Shown: positions 10,330 to 19,467 of the stretch, in pieces | Numbering within the stretch: position 1 is the first letter of the stretch | How the letters are laid out: every line of letters starts with the position of its first letter | Assembly: GCF_900111485.1 (NCBI RefSeq) | Contig: NZ_FOIC01000007.1 | Span: 115,197-179,196, forward strand | DNA: 64,000 nt | Direction of reading: 5' to 3' | DNA from: Natrinema hispanicum | Lineage (GTDB): Archaea > Halobacteriota > Halobacteria > Halobacteriales > Natrialbaceae | Position numbers and translations under genes: made by a program | The notes under the pieces: generated by a model | Told to the model about the DNA's origin: nothing | The model's database searches: none | The model's input: only the letters and a program-made list of their open reading frames with translations

Positions 10330-10760
10330 TAGTCGGCACTCTCGACGAGTTCGTAGGCGTGTTCGCTCATCTCGTCCTCGGCGAAGACGAAGACGCGACC
10401 GTCGACAACCGAGAGGTCGGCGTCGACGCGGATCGAGTAGGCCTCCGTTGCGACGGTTACGCCCGGGAACAGTTCCTCCTCGTCGTTGCGTGCGAGCATC
10501 ACGCGGCCGACACCGGTCGACTCAAGGATGTCGTCGTGGGTGTTCCGGTCGTTGACGTAGGTCATGACACCCTCGACGCCGTCGGGATCGGTGACGAGGA
10601 CGTGCACTTCCTTGCCCGGCGGGGTCGTCAGTGGACCCTCGACGGGTTCGGGCGGCCCGTGGTAGAACACCTCTCGACCGTCGAGATACTGGACGACGAT
10701 GCCGCCGTCGACGAGATCGACGCCGATCGTACTGGGGGCGACGTCGTTGCGCGCGCTCAT
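10329..10760 (-). CDS. Haloarchaeal conserved protein (DUF5796-like)
   Basis: A 143-residue protein starting MSARNDVAPSTIGVDLVDGG. Nine extra in-frame codons precede this start. The chain is acidic, beta-rich and lacks a signal or membrane segment. Features include a VVQYLDGREVFYHGPPEPV segment and a C-terminal VFVFAEDEMSEHAYELVESAD. I match it from memory to the DUF5796 haloarchaeal family; there is no known function. It is coupled to the following small gene through overlapping stop and start codons, and divergent from the shikimate kinase gene. Confidence 0.75.
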   Translation of the reverse strand: MSARNDVAPSTIGVDLVDGGIVVQYLDGREVFYHGPPEPVEGPLTTPPGKEVHVLVTDPDGVEGVMTYVNDRNTHDDILESTGVGRVMLARNDEEELFPGVTVATEAYSIRVDADLSVVDGRVFVFAEDEMSEHAYELVESAD

Positions 10761-10895
10761 GACCACACGTTCGATCGGATCCGGCAAAAGGCGTGCGTTC
10801 TGGGCACCAGCGAGCGTGTCGAAAACCGACGATCTCCATGTCGACGTATCACGAGGATCGTCAGCCGTAAGTATTCGGTCTGTGAGTGTCAGGGT

Positions 10896-11768
10896 ATGGA
10901 TGGCCGTGCTGTCGCCCCCGCAGCCGGGACGGTACTCAACGCACTCGCGACCGGTACCGGCTCGGCGTTCGCGATCGACCTCGAGACGACGGCGACCGTC
11001 GATCTCACTGACGACGGCGAAATCGTCGGCGAGATCGCCGACCAGCCCGACGCCGATGCAACGCTCATCGAGCGCTGTGCCGAACTGACGATCGCAGAAT
11101 ACGCCGACGCGGCGGGATTAGACGACTCTGACGTGGGCGCGCGCGTCCGCACCGAAAGCGAGGTGCCGATGGCTGCCGGTCTCAAAAGTTCCAGCGCCGC
11201 GGCCAACGCGACGGTACTCGCAACCCTCGACGCCCTCGCAGTCGCCGATGCGGTCGACCGGATCGACGCCTGTCGACTCGGGGTTCGCGCGGCTCGCGAC
11301 GCCGGTGTGACCGCGACGGGCGCGTTCGACGACGCTAGTGCGAGCATGCTCGGCGGCGTGACAGTCACCGACAACACGTCCGATGCGCTGCTTGCCCGCG
11401 ACGAAGTCGACTGGTGGGCGCTGGTCTATACGCCACCCGAACAGGCCTACAGCGCCGACGCCGACGTCTCGGCCTGTGAGCGGATCGCACCGATGGCCAC
11501 CCTCGTCGAAGAACTCGCACTCGACGGCCGCTATGGCGAGGCGATGACCGTCAACGGGTTTGCGTTCTCCGCTGCCCTCGAGTTCTCGACGGGCCCGATG
11601 ATCGACGCCATGCCCGACGTCGACGGCGTCTCGCTTTCCGGGACTGGCCCCAGCTACGTCGCCGTCGGCGATCGGGAGCCACTCGAGACCGTTCGAGACC
11701 GGTGGACCGACCGCGACGGAACGACACGATTACTGCAGACGCGAACCGACGGAACACGAATACGATGA
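10896..11768 (+). CDS. aroK: Archaeal shikimate kinase (GHMP family)
   Basis: A 290-residue GHMP-superfamily kinase that phosphorylates shikimate with ATP in aromatic amino acid synthesis; archaea use this unrelated replacement for the bacterial P-loop enzyme. The start ATG at 10896 gives MDGRAVAPAAGTVLNALATG with the expected N-terminal strand. The GHMP motif 2 region, PMAAGLKSSSAAANA, is near residue 90, and SLSGTGPSYVAVGD near residue 255 is motif 3. The frame is open far upstream (to 10359), but that part is antisense to the preceding gene. The stop overlaps the next start as ATGA, so chorismate mutase is translationally coupled, which supports the pathway call. Confidence 0.93.
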   Translation: MDGRAVAPAAGTVLNALATGTGSAFAIDLETTATVDLTDDGEIVGEIADQPDADATLIERCAELTIAEYADAAGLDDSDVGARVRTESEVPMAAGLKSSSAAANATVLATLDALAVADAVDRIDACRLGVRAARDAGVTATGAFDDASASMLGGVTVTDNTSDALLARDEVDWWALVYTPPEQAYSADADVSACERIAPMATLVEELALDGRYGEAMTVNGFAFSAALEFSTGPMIDAMPDVDGVSLSGTGPSYVAVGDREPLETVRDRWTDRDGTTRLLQTRTDGTRIR

Positions 11769-12100
11769 CTCGAGAGCCAACAGACACAGCGATGGACGGT
11801 GGAATCGACGACGAGACACTGACACCCGAGGAAATGAGCCTCGACGAACTGCGCGAGGAGATCCGGACGATTGACCAGGAGATCGTCGAGCTGATCGCCC
11901 AGCGGACCTACGTCGCGGACACGATCGCGGCGGTCAAAGACGAACAGGGGCTGCCGACGACCGACGAGAAACAGGAACAGCAGGTCATGGAACGCGCGGG
12001 AGACAATGCAGAGCAGTTCGACGTCGACGCGAACCTCGTCAAAGCGATTTTCCGGCTGCTAATCGAGCTGAACAAGGTCGAACAACGAGAGAGTCGATAG
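11765..12100 (+). CDS. Chorismate mutase (AroQ class)
   Basis: A 111-residue protein with the three-helix AroQ fold. The first long helix is MSLDELREEIRTIDQEIVELIAQRTYVADTIAAVK, with the conserved Arg of the LREEIRxID motif and the ERxxxVxxIxxxK-like helix. The rest is VMERAGDNAEQFDVDANLVKAIFRLLIELNKVEQ. It converts chorismate to prephenate for Phe and Tyr synthesis. It starts inside the stop codon of the shikimate kinase gene; an alternative start at 11792 is possible, but the coupling argues for 11765. The N-terminal 25 residues are a variable acidic extension. Confidence 0.92.
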   Translation: MTREPTDTAMDGGIDDETLTPEEMSLDELREEIRTIDQEIVELIAQRTYVADTIAAVKDEQGLPTTDEKQEQQVMERAGDNAEQFDVDANLVKAIFRLLIELNKVEQRESR

Positions 12101-12406
12101 CACGACGTGTGCGCACGAACCGCTATTCGTGCGATCAGTGCGTATCCCGGGTTGTCCGATAGTCTCTCTTCACAGCGAGAGCGACGCGTCTCCATTCCGA
12201 ATCAAAGTTTTAAATAGTCCGACACTAAATCGTGGGTGGTCAGAGCAGCTACCGATTGGCGTTCTCGAAACCCCCAAACAAGTCGATCAAATTGGTTATG
12301 TGCCACAAGGAACGACCTCAACCAATGATCTCGAGCATGCCGAAACTTGCATCGGCAGCCGTCTTCCGGTTTCGATGGAGACGCAGCCGCGGAGAGGTGA
12401 CATATA
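12101..12406. other. Intergenic, no gene; TATA-like element
   Basis: About 300 bases without a plausible gene. A TATA-like TTTTAAATA lies at 12208-12216, some 190 bases ahead of the TetR gene. If used, it implies a long leader; no nearer promoter is obvious. Confidence 0.45.
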
Positions 12407-13012
12407 GTGAACAATAATGTCTTCGACGATCCGGCGACGACCCGCGAAGAGATCCTGGCAGCGACCTATCGAAGCCTTCGGCGGCATGGCTACGCCGACC
12501 TGACGATCCAGAAGATCGGCGACGAACTTGAGCAGAGTCCCTCCCTGATCTACCACCATTACGAGGACAAGGACGCGCTCGTCCTCGCCTGTCTCGAGTA
12601 TCTGCTCGATCATTTCGAGGCCGAACTCGGGCGGGGGCCGATCGAGGCACCCCGCGAGCGACTCGAGGGACTCCTCGGCTGGGGTTTCGGCACCGAGATG
12701 AGCGACGAGTGGCAAGCGTTCATGCAGACCGTCCTCGAGTTGCGCGTGCAGGCGATCCACGATCCGGCTTATCGAGATCACTTCACCCGGAGCGATCGGG
12801 TTTTCACGGAGTCGATCGCGTCGATCATCCGCTCTGGCATCGAGTCCGGCGAGTTCCGCGAGTGTGAGCCGGCCGTCGTCGCAGAAACGCTTCAGTTGCT
12901 CTTTTTCGGGCGGCTCTTGCGGTTGTCCAGTACTGCTGACGAGCTCGAAGAGTGGGCTGTGGACATCCAAAGCGAGGCCCAACAGTATCTTGAAACGCGC
13001 GTGTACGCCTGA
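12407..13012 (+). CDS. TetR/AcrR-family transcriptional regulator
   Basis: A 201-residue protein starting at a GTG. The N-terminal helix-turn-helix is typical of TetR: REEILAATYRSLRRHGYADLTIQKIGDELEQSPSLIYHHYEDKDALVLACLEYLL (residues about 13-67). The remaining all-helical part is a ligand-binding and dimerisation domain. Such repressors often control efflux systems in haloarchaea. An RND exporter operon lies 4 kb downstream with a TGAATG-TT-CATTCA dyad ahead of it, so regulation of that operon is a reasonable guess, but the S-layer gene separates the two. No matching dyad is visible in front of this gene. Confidence 0.9.
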   Translation: MNNNVFDDPATTREEILAATYRSLRRHGYADLTIQKIGDELEQSPSLIYHHYEDKDALVLACLEYLLDHFEAELGRGPIEAPRERLEGLLGWGFGTEMSDEWQAFMQTVLELRVQAIHDPAYRDHFTRSDRVFTESIASIIRSGIESGEFRECEPAVVAETLQLLFFGRLLRLSSTADELEEWAVDIQSEAQQYLETRVYA

Positions 13013-13568
13013 TCGGAGCGAGACCGCGTCAGTGTCAGACCGCATACCGTCTCTGGCTGTTGGGACACTACACTGACGGGTTCGTGCGACTGATGGGTCG
13101 TTACTGCGACACGTAGTGGTAGTCGCCGATCGTCGAAAGCCGTTCTTACTGCGAGTGGCTGGCTCGAGGGCCACGCAACTGTGAGAGTAACTATTGATTA
13201 GTGGCGGTCCGAGTGGTGATCGATCGGGACTGACCCGGACAGCTCAGTGGCGCTCACACGGACCGAGTCAACTACGCCAAATCCGCGATAGCGCGGGTGT
13301 GGTAACTTCTACCGTTTGGTTTTGTCTGACGCACTCGAGGGTAATATACAATAAATACAGCCAGATAGTGCGATTATTCATATGGTTCAAACTGTATTCG
13401 ACAACAAAGCATATATGCAATCGGTCGCAACGAACAGTCGTACCCCTACCCATGGTCGTGCAAGCAAGTACGATCGGCCAACATCTCGGCGATCGGATGT
13501 AAGATCTGATTACCGGGTTACTCGATCGGAACGCAAGCGTGGCCGCACAAGCGAAACTAAACTACAAC
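13013..13568. other. Long upstream region of the S-layer gene
   Basis: About 550 bases without a gene. The second half (about 13340-13425) is AT-rich and holds at least two TATA-like elements (13373-13384 and 13409-13418), consistent with a strong, possibly tandem promoter region with a leader of roughly 125 bases before the S-layer start codon. Confidence 0.5.
13409..13418 (+). promoter_or_regulatory. Candidate TATA box of the S-layer gene
   Basis: GCATATATGC preceded by purine-rich AACAAA (BRE-like) about 155 bases ahead of the ATG at 13569. This places a transcription start near 13440 and a leader of about 125 nt. A second element, TTATTCATATGG, lies at 13373-13384. Confidence 0.5.
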
Positions 13569-15995
13569 ATGACAAACAACAATGCATCCTATCGTGAGAA
13601 GGGACGCGCAGTGTTCCTGACCGCGATGATGGTACTCTCTGTTGTTGCAATGTCCGCAGCGTTTGCGGGCGGTGCAGCGGCGGCAGAGAACAATCGGTAT
13701 GAAGATGGAATTGCTGTGGAAAGTGGCGACACAATTTACCAAGGTGAGGACGATCTCACCTTCAACGGGTTCGCAGATACGTTGACCGGTGTGGAGAGCG
13801 GTGGTGCAGAGGGACAGACCCTTGACACCAACCTCCAGATTCCGGAAGACCAGGACACTGGTGTCTACAAGGGCAGCAACGGCAACACCGTGACGGTCGC
13901 ACAGCCGCGAGTCGCGGATATCACCGTCTACAACCTGGATTCCAATGGCAACGTCATCTCTGACGACGTTGATGGCTCCAGCATTTCGACTGAAGATGCG
14001 GAGTACATGAACATCAGCGTCAATTACAACTTCGAGCAGGCTGAGTCTGTCGAAGTTGAGATTACGGACGAGAGCGGATCCGATATCACCGCCCAGGTCC
14101 TCGAAAGCGAGGACGCACTGATCGAGACGAGCGGTAACAACATCTCGGTTGACCTCTCCAACGAGGACACCGGTGAATACACGATTACGGCAGAAGGTAC
14201 GGAGAACCTTGACTTCGGCAGCGCTGTCGAGACCACGACGGTCACCCTGACTAACGACGAGGATCTCGGCATCGAACTGGCCAACGACTCCGCTGTCCGC
14301 GGTGACGACGTCCAGTACACCGTCACCGGTGGAACTGACGGCCAGACCCATGTCGTGACGATCGAAAGTTCCGATTTCCGTGACGGTATCACGGCCGACG
14401 ATGCGGAATCCATCTTCCGGAACGTCGACGACACGGAAGAAGTTGGTAACAACAGCGACGTTGCGTACGCCATCGTTGAGATGGATGGTACGACTGCTGT
14501 CGGCTCGATCGAGACCCAGTACCTTGATGACTCCTCGATCGATGTTGAAGTCTACGACAACGACGTTTCTGTTGCAGACGTAGACGATGAAGACTCGGAA
14601 GATGACGCCACCCTCGACGTCGAGGAAGGCGATGTCATGATCGACAGCCCAGAAGGCACCTACATTGTCGGTGAAGAAGTCGACATCACCGGTAGTGCAG
14701 CAGGCACCGACAACGTTGCAGTCTACGCTCGCGATAACGGCGACTGGGAAGTTGTCACGGAGAACATTGATGTTGAGTCCGACGACACCTTCGAAGAGGA
14801 AGACGTCGTTCTCTCCGGCCTTAACACAGGTGGCTCTGACATTCTGAGTCTGCCCGGTACGTACCGTCTGGGTATCATCGCTCAGTCCGATGCGACAAGC
14901 GAGACTCTCACGACTACGGAATTCAACCAAGGTACCAGTGCCACCCAGTCGATCACTGTGACCGAAGGTGACCTGAGCGCCGACTTCGAAACCATCAACG
15001 GTGAAATCTCTCAGGACGTCGATGCCGATATCGACGTGAACGGTACCGCGGCGGGTCAGGACAACGTTGTCCTCGCCTTCGTTGACGAACGTGGTAACAC
15101 GATGGCCCAGGAGATTTCCGTTGACGACGATGGGACCTTCGAAGAAGAAGATCTGACCCTCGGCGACCTCTCGCAGGGTTCGGTCTCCGCACACATCATT
15201 TCGAATGGTCGTGACGATACCTACGGCGACGGTGACCTCCCCAACGACGCCGAGCTCGTCTCCTGGATCAACAATGACCTTGAGGGTCTGACTGGCGAAC
15301 AGGTTCGCGAAAGCATCGCGACTGAGACTGTCGACGAATCCGCCAGCGACGACCGCATGGTCACGGAGAACTTCCGTTACACCGACGCCTCGTCCACGAT
15401 CGAATCGATCTACCCCGCCGGCGCTGACGCCAGTGGCGTCAACCCCGTCCCGGCTGACGGTACGATCGTCGTCGAAGGTCAGACCAACCTCCAGCCGGAT
15501 GACAACACCATCACGGTGGAGGTCCTGAACGACGCAGGTAACTCGCAGACGATCACCAGCACTGACGAGTGGGGCACTGACGGTCAGTGGTCCGTTGAAG
15601 TCAGCACTGAGAACCTCGACGTTGGCACCTACACGCTCGAGTCTGACGACGGCGAAACGACCGACCGCGCAGACCTCGAGATCGTCGAGGAAGTCGGTGA
15701 CGACGACGAAACCGAGGACAACGAGTCCGAGGACAACGAGACCGAGAACAACGAGACCGGCAACACCGACTCCGGCACCTCGGACAGCACCGGTACCTCC
15801 GACAGCTCGGACAGCTCCGACAGCTCGGACAGCTCGGACAGCTCCGACAGCTCGGACAGCTCGGACAGCTCCGACAGCTCGGACAGCTCCGACAGCACCG
15901 GTAGCTCCGACGACGGTACGCCCGGCTTCGGTGTCGGCGTCGCCCTCGTCGCGCTCCTCGGCGCTGCACTGTTCGCGCTCCGCCGCGACAACTAA
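13569..15995 (+). CDS. S-layer glycoprotein with PGF-CTERM anchor
   Basis: An 808-residue exported surface protein. The N-terminus has the haloarchaeal surface-glycoprotein signal (EKGRAVFLTAMMVLSVVAMS then AGGAAAA) and the mature protein starts near ENNRYEDG. Long beta-rich Ig-like domains follow, rich in Asp, Glu and Thr with several N-x-S/T sequons. Then comes an Asp/Glu/Asn stretch, a run of about 14 Ser-Ser-Asp-type repeats (about residues 740-775), and a terminal TPGFGVGVALVALLGAALFAL-RR segment. That is the PGF-CTERM motif cut and lipid-attached by archaeosortase A in related species. It should form the cell-wall lattice. The start at 13569 places the signal correctly; ten codons upstream (GTG at 13539) are unlikely. 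Synonymous codon use is biased, as in highly expressed genes. Confidence 0.92.
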   Translation: MTNNNASYREKGRAVFLTAMMVLSVVAMSAAFAGGAAAAENNRYEDGIAVESGDTIYQGEDDLTFNGFADTLTGVESGGAEGQTLDTNLQIPEDQDTGVYKGSNGNTVTVAQPRVADITVYNLDSNGNVISDDVDGSSISTEDAEYMNISVNYNFEQAESVEVEITDESGSDITAQVLESEDALIETSGNNISVDLSNEDTGEYTITAEGTENLDFGSAVETTTVTLTNDEDLGIELANDSAVRGDDVQYTVTGGTDGQTHVVTIESSDFRDGITADDAESIFRNVDDTEEVGNNSDVAYAIVEMDGTTAVGSIETQYLDDSSIDVEVYDNDVSVADVDDEDSEDDATLDVEEGDVMIDSPEGTYIVGEEVDITGSAAGTDNVAVYARDNGDWEVVTENIDVESDDTFEEEDVVLSGLNTGGSDILSLPGTYRLGIIAQSDATSETLTTTEFNQGTSATQSITVTEGDLSADFETINGEISQDVDADIDVNGTAAGQDNVVLAFVDERGNTMAQEISVDDDGTFEEEDLTLGDLSQGSVSAHIISNGRDDTYGDGDLPNDAELVSWINNDLEGLTGEQVRESIATETVDESASDDRMVTENFRYTDASSTIESIYPAGADASGVNPVPADGTIVVEGQTNLQPDDNTITVEVLNDAGNSQTITSTDEWGTDGQWSVEVSTENLDVGTYTLESDDGETTDRADLEIVEEVGDDDETEDNESEDNETENNETGNTDSGTSDSTGTSDSSDSSDSSDSSDSSDSSDSSDSSDSSDSSDSTGSSDDGTPGFGVGVALVALLGAALFALRRDN

Positions 15996-16019
15996 GCGCT
16001 AAGCGCTGACGACTAACTA

Positions 16020-16060
16020 CCGGGCACTCGCCCGGCCTTTGCCGCATCCTTCCTTTCTTT
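16020..16060 (+). terminator. Terminator of the S-layer gene
   Basis: Inverted repeat CCGGGC-ACTC-GCCCGG at 16020-16035, followed by pyrimidine-rich CCTTTGCCGCATCCTTCCTTTC, 25 bases after the stop. The T-rich tract is what archaeal RNA polymerase uses to terminate; the hairpin may protect the transcript end. Confidence 0.65.
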
Positions 16061-16977
16061 CGACGCGCTACTCGGATAGTGGCGACGCCGTCTGTATCGC
16101 TATTGCGTTGCCGACCACCGACAGCGGACGGACGCCAGTCGTGCACCGTCGCTGAACGGACATCGGACAAGCACGGAGGGGTTTGCTGTCGTCTCAATCA
16201 TGTCCTCGAGCAGACGCCGCGCCGCAGCCACGACACGAGCATGTGGCCGATCGGCAGGCAGCCGATCCACGACCGATACCTCGGTCGGCGACAGGACCGA
16301 AAGCGACGCGACAAGAGCGTGACCCAGCCGTCGACGGACGAGGCAGCGTTCGACCAAGCGGATGGCAACTGTGTCGAAGACGATGCCAGCCGTTCCGATG
16401 CTGGTGAGATTGCTGGGCAGAACGACGCGACACCGGTCGCGAATTCACAGTCGCCCACAGTGATGGCCGCATGTCTGCGACCGGCGTCGTCGTGACTGCT
16501 ATCTAGGTGGATGAATCACCAGCTGTTCCAGACGACGAGGAAGTACCACTGTTGATGAGCGTCCGAGACCTGCAGTGGTCACGTGCCAGCGCAGTACCGA
16601 GACCGCACGCGAAGGGAGAGCGAAGACTGGAACAGTCCACACAGGATCGCACGGCGAGCCTGTGATCGGTGTGTCGTGACTCCCCGTGGCGATTCTCGCA
16701 TCGATCGAACAGAGCCTCGAGAAACACGTACCGCGGATCGTGGCTGTCCACATCGACGCGTTCGTCGACCACGCTTCACGATCGCATTCGAGGAACTGGT
16801 CAGACGGTCGCCCGGACACACCGTCCATGCAGAGACTGTGCAAGCAGTAGACAGACACTCCTCGAGGAGTGTCTATACAACACCCACCAGGGACAGTCCC
16901 GTACGCATCTGCTCGCGAATCGATGGCACTCGTCGGCGAACGGACGACACACCGCCGAGAGAAAAGTGACGGAGAAA
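16061..16977. other. Gene-poor stretch between S-layer gene and exporter
   Basis: About 0.9 kb with only short Arg/Ser-rich frames that overlap each other and match no family. It contains a perfect 22-base palindrome at 16853-16874, about 100 bases after the stop of the exporter gene that reads toward it. In character it resembles 738-2151 near the other surface-protein gene. I see no transposase relic. Confidence 0.55.
16853..16874. repeat. Perfect 22-base palindrome
   Basis: AGACACTC-CTCGAG-GAGTGTCT reads the same on both strands without a mismatch. It lies in non-coding DNA roughly 100 bases downstream of the leftward RND exporter gene, so it could be a transcript-end hairpin or a protein-binding site. 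Confidence 0.6.
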
Positions 16978-19464
16978 CTACCTGGAGCTGTCGACCGTCG
17001 CGACGACGCGATTCCACAACGACTGTGACTGGTTGTATCTGGCCCACAACAGCATCGCGGGTGGCAGTGCGACGATCGAGGTAATGAACGAGTAGGCGAC
17101 GCTCAGAGCCATCAGCAAGCCGAAGTCGCCCAGCACGGGGGTGATCGCCAGTGCGAGTGCCCCAGTCCCCAGCGACGTCGTGAGCATACTCCCCATGAGC
17201 GCGCCACCAGTTCCCGACAGCGTCGTGACGAGCGCCGTAAGCGCGTCGTCGGCCGCTTTGAGTTCGTCGATGAACCGGTGTGTCGCGTGAACGGAGTAGG
17301 CGATCCCGAGGCCGACGGAGATCGACAGGATCGTCGCCGTCAACGCGTTCAGCGACATCCCGAGATACCGCATCGTGCCGATCAGGAACGCGATCGCGAT
17401 CAGGATCGGGAACACGTTGACGATCCCGAGCAACGGCTTGCGCTCGAGTGCAGCGTAGGAGATGACGAGGAACACGGCGGTCAACCCGACTGCGAGGATC
17501 AGCCCCTCGATCGCCGACGCGAAGATCAGGTCGGTCACGGCAGCGAAGACGACGATTCCGCCCGTCGCCGTCGCCGTATATCGGAAATCGTCCGCGAACT
17601 CGGCGGCATCTGCGGCCGCCTCCCGCTGTGACGCGTCGGAATCGATCGCGTACTCGACTTGTGCGCTGCGCCGGTCGTCGGTCAGATACTGTTCGGCTGC
17701 GGATCCATACGGCGACGCGAACAGCTCGTCGTAGATCACGTCGAGATTCCGGTCGGGGATCCCGTTGTCGTTGCGATCGTTCCGCTCGACGAGGGCGGCG
17801 AACTCGGGGTCCTGGTCGGCATAGGCCTGAATAACCGTGATGATACTCCGGGCATCCGCCTCACCGCCGTCACCGACGGCGAGATTACTCGGCGGATCGT
17901 CGTTCGGGCTGGCCAGGGCCTCGAGCGCGTGGTCTTCCTCGAAGGATCCTTGGACGTATATTTTCACGGACTGGTCCTGGTTCGTTGCGAACTTGTCTTC
18001 GAGGAGATTGTACGTCTCGGTCACCGTATACTCGCCGGGGGCGAGTGGCCCCGGGACGTATTCGATGTACGCCGGCTGCTCCTCCGGTGGCAGGAAGTCT
18101 TTCTCTTCGAAGCTGGTATCGACACCAGCACCGTAGCTGGCTGCTGCAGCGCCGGCAACGAGGATCACGACGACGAACACCAACGGCGCGTGCTGGCTCG
18201 CCTTGGCGGGCATCGCGAGGAGGCGACCCAGTGTTGAGTCCTCGGAGGCGATCGGCTCGGAGTTGAACTCCGGCACGCCGAACCGTTCGCGGAGTTCGTC
18301 GACCTCGAGTTTGGCCGCGGGAAGGAAGAGCCCGAAGATGAGGAACGTAAAGATGATCCCAACGCTCGAGGCGATCCCCATGTTCCGGATGGGGCCCAGA
18401 TCTGAGGCGATATTCGCCCCGAATCCGAAGACCGTCGTCACTGTGACGATGACGAACGCGACCATGAGCTGGTTGTTCGCGGTCCGCATCGCCTCGAGCG
18501 GTTCGAAGCCTTGGACCGTCTCTTCGCGGTAGCGATTGATGATGTGGATTCCGAAGTCGACGCCGACTGCCAACAGCAAGACAGGGACGGATATCATCTG
18601 CTGGTTGAACGGAATCCCGGAGTAGCCGAGGAAGCCGAACGTCCAGACGACCGTCATCAACAGCGCCAACAGCCCCAGTGCGAGGTCGATCGGGTCGCGA
18701 TATGCAACGATGAGGAACACGAGCAAGAGCACGACGACGACGGGCATGACGAGCGTCATCGAATCGCCGATGACGGTTCCGGTCTCCGCGTCGACGATCC
18801 CGGATCCAAACGCGCGGATGTCGCCCGACTCCTCGTTTGCGATCGTCTCGATGGCGAGTTGAATGTCGGTGAGATCGTCGTCGCTGAACTCGCTTGGAAC
18901 GTCGTGTGTAATGGTCGTGATCGATGCTGACGCGGACGCCGCTGTCGGGTTGAAGTCCTCGGAGACGACTCCCGTAAACCGCGGGTCGTCGCTGCGTTCC
19001 CGGATCGCCCGTCGGATCTCGGTGGACGTCGCCGACTCGATCACCCGACGCTGCTCGGCTGCAGTGGTTGCCGTCGGGTCGATGGTCTGTGCGACCAGCG
19101 GGGCCGGGCCGTTTGCAGACGCCATTCGGAGGTCGTCGCGCTGTTCGACGCGTTCGATGACCGCCAGACTCCGAACGAGTTCTGTTTTCGTGAGGACGTT
19201 GTTGCCGCTGTGGACCAGCTGTGTGGATTCGGCCGAGGCTTCAAAGGGCCCCTCGAATTCCTCGTTGACGGCGTCGAGGGCGTCCTGTTCGGGGAGGTCA
19301 TTGGTAAACGAATCCGTCGAATCCGTATCGGTAGAGACCAGTCCGAATCCACCGGCGAAGACGGCGGTCATGACCAGAAACGCGATCACGACCGTCTTCG
19401 ATCGAGAGATGATGACCTCGTTGAGGGCTTCGGTTGCGGCCTCGATTCGCTCACCGGTTGTCAT
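16978..19464 (-). CDS. RND-superfamily (MMPL/HAE3-type) exporter
   Basis: An 828-residue membrane protein with the duplicated RND plan. There is an N-terminal TM (VVIAFLVMTAVFAGGFGLVS) and a large extracellular domain (about 50-215). A bundle of TMs follows (VMPVVVVLLLVFLIVAYRDPIDLALGLLALLMTVV, VPVLLLAVGVDFGIHIINRYRE). Then come a second extracellular domain (about 440-640) and a second TM bundle (ILSISVGLGIAYSVHATHRF). The GVDFGIHIINR and GLGIAYSVHATHRF segments correspond to the RND core helix. It is likely a proton- or sodium-driven exporter of lipids or hydrophobic compounds, acting as a single polypeptide. The upstream gene (secreted COG1361-like protein) ends 4 bases ahead, so they form an operon and probably one export system. 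Confidence 0.9.
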   Translation of the reverse strand: MTTGERIEAATEALNEVIISRSKTVVIAFLVMTAVFAGGFGLVSTDTDSTDSFTNDLPEQDALDAVNEEFEGPFEASAESTQLVHSGNNVLTKTELVRSLAVIERVEQRDDLRMASANGPAPLVAQTIDPTATTAAEQRRVIESATSTEIRRAIRERSDDPRFTGVVSEDFNPTAASASASITTITHDVPSEFSDDDLTDIQLAIETIANEESGDIRAFGSGIVDAETGTVIGDSMTLVMPVVVVLLLVFLIVAYRDPIDLALGLLALLMTVVWTFGFLGYSGIPFNQQMISVPVLLLAVGVDFGIHIINRYREETVQGFEPLEAMRTANNQLMVAFVIVTVTTVFGFGANIASDLGPIRNMGIASSVGIIFTFLIFGLFLPAAKLEVDELRERFGVPEFNSEPIASEDSTLGRLLAMPAKASQHAPLVFVVVILVAGAAAASYGAGVDTSFEEKDFLPPEEQPAYIEYVPGPLAPGEYTVTETYNLLEDKFATNQDQSVKIYVQGSFEEDHALEALASPNDDPPSNLAVGDGGEADARSIITVIQAYADQDPEFAALVERNDRNDNGIPDRNLDVIYDELFASPYGSAAEQYLTDDRRSAQVEYAIDSDASQREAAADAAEFADDFRYTATATGGIVVFAAVTDLIFASAIEGLILAVGLTAVFLVISYAALERKPLLGIVNVFPILIAIAFLIGTMRYLGMSLNALTATILSISVGLGIAYSVHATHRFIDELKAADDALTALVTTLSGTGGALMGSMLTTSLGTGALALAITPVLGDFGLLMALSVAYSFITSIVALPPAMLLWARYNQSQSLWNRVVATVDSSR

Positions 19465-19467
19465 CGG

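Noticed and set aside
10359..10895. Upstream extension of shikimate kinase by 179 codons.
   Set aside because: This part is antisense to the DUF5796-like gene and has no family similarity; the kinase fold starts at 10896.
13557..15194. 545-codon antisense frame within the S-layer gene.
   Set aside because: High GC in third positions keeps antisense frames open. The sense protein has a signal, sequons and a PGF-CTERM tail.
15800..15900. Short regular repeats that might suggest a CRISPR array.
   Set aside because: They code for the Ser-Ser-Asp linker of the S-layer protein in frame and have no spacers.
16079..16495. 138-codon frame after the S-layer gene.
   Set aside because: Starts over the terminator region, random composition, and conflicts with three other equally poor frames.
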